Positions 7,070 to 11,632 of a DNA stretch of 11,632 nucleotides are shown here, one piece after another. Below the pieces are notes generated by a model that saw only the letters and a program-made list of their open reading frames with translations, made no database searches and was not told where the DNA came from. Made by a program: the position numbers and the translations under genes. The stretch is from Lachnospiraceae bacterium. GTDB lineage: Bacteria > Bacillota > Clostridia > Lachnospirales > Lachnospiraceae. The stretch lies in contig JAGCXJ010000154.1 of assembly GCA_017961385.1 (NCBI GenBank), positions 1-11,632 on the forward strand, written 5' to 3'. Every line of letters starts with the position of its first letter. The first letter of the stretch is position 1.

Positions 7070-7480
7070 ATGGAAAACAATAATGAAACTCTTGATTATC
7101 TAAAACAGATCAGAGATCTTAACAAAAAAAGACTTGTGTGGTCACGAGTAACTGCACTTTTGATGGCTTTATTTGTGGCTCTTGTCGCATGCGTTATACC
7201 TGCAGTATTAAACACATTAAAAGTTGCGGAAGATACTATGCTGACCGCAAATGATACTTTAGAGCAGGCTCAATCGATAATGACTGATATGACATCCACT
7301 ATAGATACAATGGAAACGACTCTTGAATCAGTCACCAAGCTTGTCAACGACAGTTCTGAGAGTCTTGTTTCTGCTTTCGACAACATAAATTCCATAGATT
7401 TTGAAGGTCTGAATCAAGCTATAGAGGATCTTGGCAATGTAGTGGAGCCTCTAAGCAATTTCTTTAAGAAATTTAAATGA
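7070..7480 (+). CDS. Small one-pass membrane protein with coiled coil, unknown function
   Basis: This 136-residue protein has a clear ribosome binding site (AAAGGGG) before the ATG at 7070. A charged N-terminal segment of about 24 residues (DYLKQIRDLNKKRLVW) is followed by one membrane helix (about 27-47, LLMALFVALVACVIPAV). The rest is a long amphipathic, heptad-like helix of repeated Thr/Met/Leu pattern (MTDMTSTIDTMETTLESV) ending in a basic FFKKFK. The topology is probably N-in with the coiled coil outside, by the positive-inside rule. It resembles, in style only, DUF948-type proteins and methyl-accepting protein stalks, but has no signalling tip. It is probably cotranscribed with metH. 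No role in methionine synthesis is evident, so the linkage may be incidental. Confidence 0.8.
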   Translation: MENNNETLDYLKQIRDLNKKRLVWSRVTALLMALFVALVACVIPAVLNTLKVAEDTMLTANDTLEQAQSIMTDMTSTIDTMETTLESVTKLVNDSSESLVSAFDNINSIDFEGLNQAIEDLGNVVEPLSNFFKKFK

Positions 7481-7483
7481 TGT

Positions 7484-7512
7484 TTTACATGATAATTTTT
7501 TGAGTGTATACT
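7484..7512 (+). promoter_or_regulatory. Sigma-A promoter for the ilvB operon
   Basis: The -35 TTTACA (7484-7489) and -10 TATACT (7507-7512) are separated by exactly 17 nt, each matching 5 of 6 consensus bases. The expected start of transcription is near 7519, giving a leader of about 30 nt that carries the ilvB ribosome binding site AGGGAGAT. A second, weaker pair, TTGAGT (7500-7505) and GATTAT (7523-7528), also at 17 nt, overlaps it. The leader is far too short for a T-box or peptide attenuator. Confidence 0.7.
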
Positions 7513-7521
7513 TTTCATACA
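7505..7521. promoter_or_regulatory. Possible operator dyad over the ilvB -10 region
   Basis: TGTAT (7505-7509) and ATACA (7517-7521) form an inverted repeat with a 7-nt centre that covers the -10 and the likely transcription start. The stretch at 7494-7508 also matches about 10 of 15 positions of the CodY box AATTTTCWGAAAATT. Either could be a repressor site for branched-chain amino acid control, but short dyads arise by chance in AT-rich DNA. Confidence 0.25.
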
Positions 7522-7548
7522 TGATTATTTGTTTTAGGGAGATAAATT

Positions 7549-9168
7549 ATGACCGGTGCAGATATAATGGTAAAATGCCTCATTGAAGAAGGCGTTACTG
7601 AAATATATGGCTATCCCGGTGTGGCTATAGCTCCGTTTTACGAAGCTGTAAGAGCATCCGGAAAGATTCATTCCACTCTTGTCAGGACAGAGCAGTCAGC
7701 TGCCCATGCAGCCAGCGGCTATACGAGAGTTAAGAAAGGTATTCCCGGTGTATGTGCTGTTACCAGCGGTCCCGGTGCAACAAACCTGATCACAGGTATC
7801 GCTACAGCATTTGCAGACAGCATTCCTCTTGTTTGCATAACAGGTCAGGTTAAGAGCGAACTTATGGGTGGAGATGTATTCCAGGAAGCTGATATAACCG
7901 GTGCATGTGAATCATTTGTTAAGTATTCCTATCTTGTTCGCGATGTTGATGATATTCCTCGTATCATGAAGGAAGCTTTCCATGTTGCTAATACAGGTCG
8001 AAAAGGACCTGTCCTCATTGATGTTCCCATCGACATGCAACAGGCTGAGGTTAAAAGATTCACATATCCCTCTGAAGTCAATATGAGAACATACAAGCCT
8101 ACCGTAAAAGGCAATATGGTCCAGATAAATAAGGTCATAAAGGAACTTGAAAAAGCCAAAAGACCTCTGATATATGCAGGAGGCGGCGTCCTTTTATCTG
8201 ATGCAGGAGACAAACTTGAGGAATTTGCTACAAAGCATAATATTCCCGTTGTTTCAACCATGATGGGAATCGGAGTTTTACCTACTGATCACCCTTTATA
8301 CTTTGGAATGGTCGGCAATAACGGTAAAGCATATGCAAACCGTGCTGTAGCAGAATGCGACGTGATAATGGTTGTTGGCGCGAGAGTGGCCGACAGAGCC
8401 GTAAATCAGCCTGATCTTATCACGAAGGACAAGGTAATGATCCATATTGATGTGGATCCGGCAGAGATAGGTAAGAATGCTGGCCCTTCAATACCTCTTG
8501 TCGGTGATGCATATTATATTTTTGATGACCTTTTAGTTAAGGAATATGACGCTGATTACAGCGAATGGCTAGATAAGCTTTCCGAATATAAAACAAGGCT
8601 AGGTGACAAGCCCTCTCAAAACAATGAATACGTAGACGCTCCTTTGTTTATTCAAAAACTTACCGAAGCCATGAACGATGATGCTATCTATGTAGCTGAT
8701 GTCGGTCAGAATCAGATGTGGTCATGCGGATATGCAAAGATTGTCAACGGTCAGTTTCTGACAACCGGCGGCATGGGAACAATGGGCTATTCAATTCCTG
8801 CCGCTATGGGAGCTAAAATGGCCGCCAAAGATAAACAGGTAGTTGCCGTATGCGGCGACGGCTCGTTCCAGATGAGTATGTGCGAGTTGGCAACTATCAG
8901 GCAGAATGATGTAGCTGTTAAGATAATTGTATTCAATAATGGGTACCTTGGATTAGTAAGACAGTTCCAGCATTACAATTATGCTGATAACTACTCAGTT
9001 GTTGATCTTAGCGGTAATCCTGATCTTTCAAAATTGGCTGCCGCATATGATATGCCTTTCATCAGAGTTAACAATATGAGCGAAGTTGATGATGCCATAG
9101 AAAAATTCCTAAAGGATGATACAAGATATCTTATGGAATGCATGATTAATCCTTTGGCAAACTGCTAG
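7549..9168 (+). CDS. ilvB: Acetohydroxyacid (acetolactate) synthase large subunit
   Basis: This 539-residue ThDP enzyme condenses pyruvate with a second 2-keto acid, the first common step of valine, leucine and isoleucine synthesis. It has the three-part ThDP-enzyme layout: the PYR domain with catalytic Glu48 in VRTEQ and the family stretch VTSGPGATNLITGIATAFAD; a central nucleotide-binding-like domain (about 190-340); and the PP domain with the ThDP-Mg motif GDGS (436-439) running to NN at 463-464. AHAS-type features include FQEADITGA and GPVLIDVPIDMQ. Oddly, the usual substrate-channel segment GMVRQWQ reads GLVRQFQ (468-474): the specificity Trp is Phe473. The ATG is preceded by AGGGAGAT, and the operon promoter lies upstream. 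The small subunit follows 10 nt later, which supports AHAS over pyruvate oxidase or a stand-alone catabolic acetolactate synthase. Confidence 0.92.
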   Translation: MTGADIMVKCLIEEGVTEIYGYPGVAIAPFYEAVRASGKIHSTLVRTEQSAAHAASGYTRVKKGIPGVCAVTSGPGATNLITGIATAFADSIPLVCITGQVKSELMGGDVFQEADITGACESFVKYSYLVRDVDDIPRIMKEAFHVANTGRKGPVLIDVPIDMQQAEVKRFTYPSEVNMRTYKPTVKGNMVQINKVIKELEKAKRPLIYAGGGVLLSDAGDKLEEFATKHNIPVVSTMMGIGVLPTDHPLYFGMVGNNGKAYANRAVAECDVIMVVGARVADRAVNQPDLITKDKVMIHIDVDPAEIGKNAGPSIPLVGDAYYIFDDLLVKEYDADYSEWLDKLSEYKTRLGDKPSQNNEYVDAPLFIQKLTEAMNDDAIYVADVGQNQMWSCGYAKIVNGQFLTTGGMGTMGYSIPAAMGAKMAAKDKQVVAVCGDGSFQMSMCELATIRQNDVAVKIIVFNNGYLGLVRQFQHYNYADNYSVVDLSGNPDLSKLAAAYDMPFIRVNNMSEVDDAIEKFLKDDTRYLMECMINPLANC

Positions 9169-9178
9169 GAGATAAGGT

Positions 9179-9661
9179 ATGAAAAGAATTTATTCAGTTC
9201 TGGTTGAGAACAGATCCGGTGTTTTATGCAAAGTGGCAGGTCTGTTCAGCCGCAGATGTTTCAATATCGACAGTCTTGCTGTTGGAGAAACTGACAATCC
9301 GGATGTTTCCTGTATGACTATAGTCAGCAGCGGAGATGAGCGCACCATTGAACAGATAGAAAAACAACTTAATAAAAAACTTGATGTTATTAAGGTTAAG
9401 ACTTTCGATGAACCCTGCGCTATAAGCAGAGAGCTTATGCTCATCAAGGTAAAATACAATAAGAACACAAGAAGAGATATAATGGAGAACTGTGATATCA
9501 TGGGGGCATCTATTGTTGATATGAGTAAGACGCATATGATAATCCAGATGTGTGATACACCGGAAAGAACAGCTCTGTTTATAAAAATGCTCACAGGTGT
9601 AAGTATAATAGAAGTAGCAAGGACCGGTTGTCTTGCTCTTCAAAAATGCTCTGAAGAATAA
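9179..9661 (+). CDS. ilvN: Acetohydroxyacid synthase small (regulatory) subunit
   Basis: This 160-residue protein has the usual IlvH/IlvN size. An ACT domain spans about 1-75 (IYSVLVENRSGVLCKVAGLF), and the C-terminal ALS_ss_C domain follows (ELMLIKVKYN to VSIIEVARTGCLAL). The small subunit activates the catalytic subunit and confers valine feedback inhibition. Gly14 and Asn29, the positions known from E. coli IlvH valine-resistant mutants, are both present, so valine binding is likely. The normally conserved RGFNI or RGYNI segment reads RCFNI, with Cys27 in place of Gly. The ribosome binding site AGGAGATAAGG overlaps the ilvB stop (TAGGAG), suggesting translational coupling and balanced subunit levels. 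Whether to call it ilvN or ilvH is a naming choice. Confidence 0.92.
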   Translation: MKRIYSVLVENRSGVLCKVAGLFSRRCFNIDSLAVGETDNPDVSCMTIVSSGDERTIEQIEKQLNKKLDVIKVKTFDEPCAISRELMLIKVKYNKNTRRDIMENCDIMGASIVDMSKTHMIIQMCDTPERTALFIKMLTGVSIIEVARTGCLALQKCSEE

Positions 9662-9680
9662 TTAAATTGAAAGAGGATCC

Positions 9681-10793
9681 ATGAGTATATTTAGAGTAGA
9701 TCTTAAAAAGGTCGTTGATGACAGCTATGACATAGTCGTTGATTTCGGATTGCAGGATAAACTTGTAGAAGACCTTGAGAACGGACTTCTTGGTAATGTA
9801 AAGAAACTGGCGATCATTACAGACAGTATAGTTAATGATCTTTACGCAAAACCTATATCTGAAAAACTTATAAATGCAGGTTTTTCTGTCGATATCTTCG
9901 TTTTTCCCGAAGGAGAAAAGAGCAAAACCCGTGAAACAAAAGCTATGATAGAAGATCAAATGCTTTCAAAAGGCTACAGACGCGACTGTGCGATCATAGC
10001 TGTAGGAGGAGGCGTTGTAACCGATCTTGCAGGTTTTTTAGCCGGTACATACGGTCGCGGTGTTCCTTTTATCAATTACGCAACAACTCTGCTGGCTGCG
10101 GCTGATGCTTCAGTCGGCGGCAAGACTGCTGTTGATACCCCTCTTGCTACAAATCTTATAGGCTTATTCAATCAGCCAAGAAAAGTATATCTGGATATAA
10201 TGACATGGAATACTCTGTCAAACAGACAGATAATAGACGGTCTTGCAGAAACAATAAAGCATGCCTGCATCGCAGATGCTTCATTCTTTGATTATCTCGA
10301 GGATAATATCGATAAGATACTTTCCCTTGATAAAGAATGCTGTATGCATATAGCTCGTGAGAATGTCAGAATAAAGTATAATGTCGTCATGAAGGATGAG
10401 CTTGAATCCGGATTAAGGGAAGTGCTTAATCTTGGTCATACAGTAGGTCGTGCGATCGAAACTGCCAGTGAATACAGACTTATGCACGGAGAGGCCGTTT
10501 CAATCGGACTTGTTGCTGAAGTTAATCTTGCATATGATCTTGGTCTTATAAATGAAGAGGAAAAAGACAGAGTTATCGCACTTCTTAATAAAACAGGACT
10601 TCCTGTGGCCATCCCAGATTATATTGACAGAGATTATCTTGTGAAAAAACTTTATACAGATAAAAAAGTACGAAACGGCAAGCTCAGATTTGTTTTGCAA
10701 AACGGTATAGGTTCTGTCAAGGAATTTTCTGAAAATGTATATGCCGTTGAAATAGAAGAGGAACGTGTAAGAAAGATTATCATGGCAATGTGA
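9681..10793 (+). CDS. aroB: 3-dehydroquinate synthase
   Basis: The 370-residue NAD- and metal-dependent enzyme converts DAHP to 3-dehydroquinate in the shikimate pathway. The NAD-binding N-terminal half shows PEGEKSKT (about 76-83) and VGGGVVTDLAGFLAGTYGRG. The family signature ATTLLAAADASVGGKTAVD follows, with NLIGLFNQP after it. Metal ligands are visible: Glu190 (LAETIKH), His253 (NLGHTVGRAIE) and His269 (MHGEAVSIG). The more usual TLLAQVDAS reads TLLAAADAS, a mild variation. Length is normal. AGAGGA at 9671-9676 is the ribosome binding site, and the gene follows ilvN by 19 nt, so it is almost certainly in the ilv operon. No other shikimate gene is in the window. Its last codon and stop (ATGTGA) overlap the next start. 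Confidence 0.95.
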   Translation: MSIFRVDLKKVVDDSYDIVVDFGLQDKLVEDLENGLLGNVKKLAIITDSIVNDLYAKPISEKLINAGFSVDIFVFPEGEKSKTRETKAMIEDQMLSKGYRRDCAIIAVGGGVVTDLAGFLAGTYGRGVPFINYATTLLAAADASVGGKTAVDTPLATNLIGLFNQPRKVYLDIMTWNTLSNRQIIDGLAETIKHACIADASFFDYLEDNIDKILSLDKECCMHIARENVRIKYNVVMKDELESGLREVLNLGHTVGRAIETASEYRLMHGEAVSIGLVAEVNLAYDLGLINEEEKDRVIALLNKTGLPVAIPDYIDRDYLVKKLYTDKKVRNGKLRFVLQNGIGSVKEFSENVYAVEIEEERVRKIIMAM

Positions 10794-11191
10794 TTCATAT
10801 GAAATATATATCATTGATCTCTCAAGAAACAAATACAGACAGTTATTCAAATCTTGCATCTATATGCAAAAACGGCCATAGTATCGGATCTGTTATCATC
10901 GCTGATGGTTATCTGTTTGTAAAAAAGGGATTCAAATACTATTATATATCTTATAAGGACGCTGATAAGATATTCAGAAGAGTTAAAAGACTGCATGCGA
11001 ATATATGCTGCGGAGACGGAGACATCGAAGTCGAATACCTTGTCATTTTTGCTCAAGGTCGTGAACTCATGGAGATTACCCTTCCTGGAAAAAAAGCCGC
11101 ACGTGCAGTTATTGAAGAGCTAAATGAAGTGGCAAAAGATCTTGACACTTCGGCGCCTGTTAAAAAAAGTGATCCTGACAGTGAGGCATAA
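10790..11191 (+). CDS. Uncharacterised small protein, possibly PH-like fold
   Basis: The 133-residue reading starts at GTG 10790, which overlaps the aroB TGA as GTGA (translational coupling). An ATG at 10799, five nt after the aroB stop, gives 130 residues and is equally possible; neither has a clear ribosome binding site, as expected for coupled restart. The protein is soluble and seems to be mainly strands for about 100 residues (SVIIADGYLFVKKGFKYYYI, then IEVEYLVIFAQGRELMEITL), then a helix (KAARAVIEELNEVAKDL) and a disordered acidic end. Seven strands capped by one C-terminal helix is the PH-domain pattern, so a bacterial PH-like fold is my guess. I do not recognise a named family. It sits 2 nt ahead of the next gene, which hints that the two products act together. 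Confidence 0.75.
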   Translation: MIHMKYISLISQETNTDSYSNLASICKNGHSIGSVIIADGYLFVKKGFKYYYISYKDADKIFRRVKRLHANICCGDGDIEVEYLVIFAQGRELMEITLPGKKAARAVIEELNEVAKDLDTSAPVKKSDPDSEA

Positions 11192-11193
11192 CA

Positions 11194-11632
11194 ATGACCG
11201 GCAACAGGAATCGTATTGATATAGTAAAAAACCTCGATAGAAAAACGGTATTTGAACAGTTCATCAGATCCTATTCCGTTTATTATGATGTAAGTAAAAA
11301 AGATGCTCCTGACAGCAGATTTGAAGTGGCCGAAGGATTTGATGCTGAAGCAAGATTTGATTCAAAGAGTGAGCAGTATTGTCTCGTAAAGAAAGCAAAA
11401 GTTGCCGATATACACAGTTCGGAATACGTATATTTTTCTCTTAAAGATAGTCTTAGTCTAGAAATGATCAAGGAACTTGATCAAAAAGCATGGGAATACG
11501 CAATAAATCATACTACTCCCGGTCCTGACCATAAGAATACAGATTCTGTCCTTATAGTAATCTGTGATAACATTGAAGAAGCAGCAAAAGAGTTTATAAT
11601 AAATAGTAAACACAGCAAGAATTATAACTTCG
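11194..11632 (+). CDS. Uncharacterised protein, N-terminal part (3' end outside window)
   Basis: An open frame runs from ATG 11194 to the window end (about 146 residues, no stop). TGAGG at 11182-11186, inside the previous gene, serves as the ribosome binding site at 7-nt spacing. It begins MTGNRNRIDIVKNLDRKTVFEQF, and continues with a strand-rich stretch (SEQYCLVKKAKVADIHSSEYVYFSL), a helix (LEMIKELDQKAWEYAI), then DSVLIVICDNIEEAAKEFI. No signal peptide or membrane helix is seen. It reminds me of a family of uncharacterised clostridial proteins listed as DUF8052, with the same order of elements (a receptor-like strand pair, EYVYF, then a helix and a hydrophobic strand), but this is from memory and not verified. 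It is the fifth gene of the ilvB transcript unless a promoter intervenes. Confidence 0.75.
   Translation, partial: MTGNRNRIDIVKNLDRKTVFEQFIRSYSVYYDVSKKDAPDSRFEVAEGFDAEARFDSKSEQYCLVKKAKVADIHSSEYVYFSLKDSLSLEMIKELDQKAWEYAINHTTPGPDHKNTDSVLIVICDNIEEAAKEFIINSKHSKNYNF

Noticed and set aside
7481..7548. T-box or leader-peptide attenuator ahead of ilvB
   Set aside because: There are only 68 nt, with no T-box sequence, no terminator/antiterminator pair and no short frame rich in Leu, Val or Ile.
9190..9643. Two overlapping - strand open frames (134 and 139 residues) across ilvN
   Set aside because: Both are antisense to a clear ACT-domain gene and lack start signals and plausible composition.

Overview
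The window looks like core chromosome of a low-GC, anaerobic Gram-positive bacterium of the Clostridia. A Butyrivibrio- or Pseudobutyrivibrio-like member of the Lachnospiraceae is my best guess. The grounds are AGA-rich codon use, AGGAGG-type ribosome binding sites, hairpin-plus-U-run terminators, a GGGtGRT-family protein, a short B12-dependent methionine synthase without the reactivation domain, and an RsbW/SpoIIE/STAS signalling cluster. All supported genes lie on the + strand. I see no mobile element, CRISPR array, tRNA, rRNA or recognisable riboswitch.

Layout. (1) 1-417 is the 3' end of a GGGtGRT-family gene, closed by a strong terminator (441-475). (2) 564-3717 is a four-gene partner-switching module: an RsbW-like anti-sigma/kinase ATPase, a membrane-bound HAMP-SpoIIE phosphatase with an external Cache-like sensor, a STAS antagonist, and a fourth protein that looks like a degenerate, non-ATP-binding relative of the first. 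It ends at a terminator (3734-3766). No sigma factor gene is present. (3) 3866-4510 is a lipoprotein with a very acidic tail, apparently a single-gene unit with its own extended -10 promoter and terminator. (4) 4574-7042 is methionine synthase (MetH type), followed 27 nt later by a small one-pass membrane protein with a coiled coil (7070-7480). (5) A well-formed promoter (7484-7512) drives ilvB-ilvN-aroB and two tightly packed uncharacterised genes; the last gene runs off the window.

How the genes work together. In the signalling module, the sensor phosphatase should dephosphorylate the STAS protein on stimulation. The STAS protein would then capture the RsbW-like protein and free an unlinked target. 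The residues needed for this are present in all three canonical components. The fourth gene keeps the overall kinase-like fold signature but lacks the ATP-binding residues, so it may be a decoy, adaptor or second STAS partner. This is the most unusual feature of the window. The metabolic half covers methionine synthesis, the first step of branched-chain amino acid synthesis (acetohydroxyacid synthase large and small subunits) and the second step of the shikimate pathway. The acetohydroxyacid synthase carries Phe where the usual enzyme has the substrate-specificity Trp, so its preference for 2-ketobutyrate may be altered.
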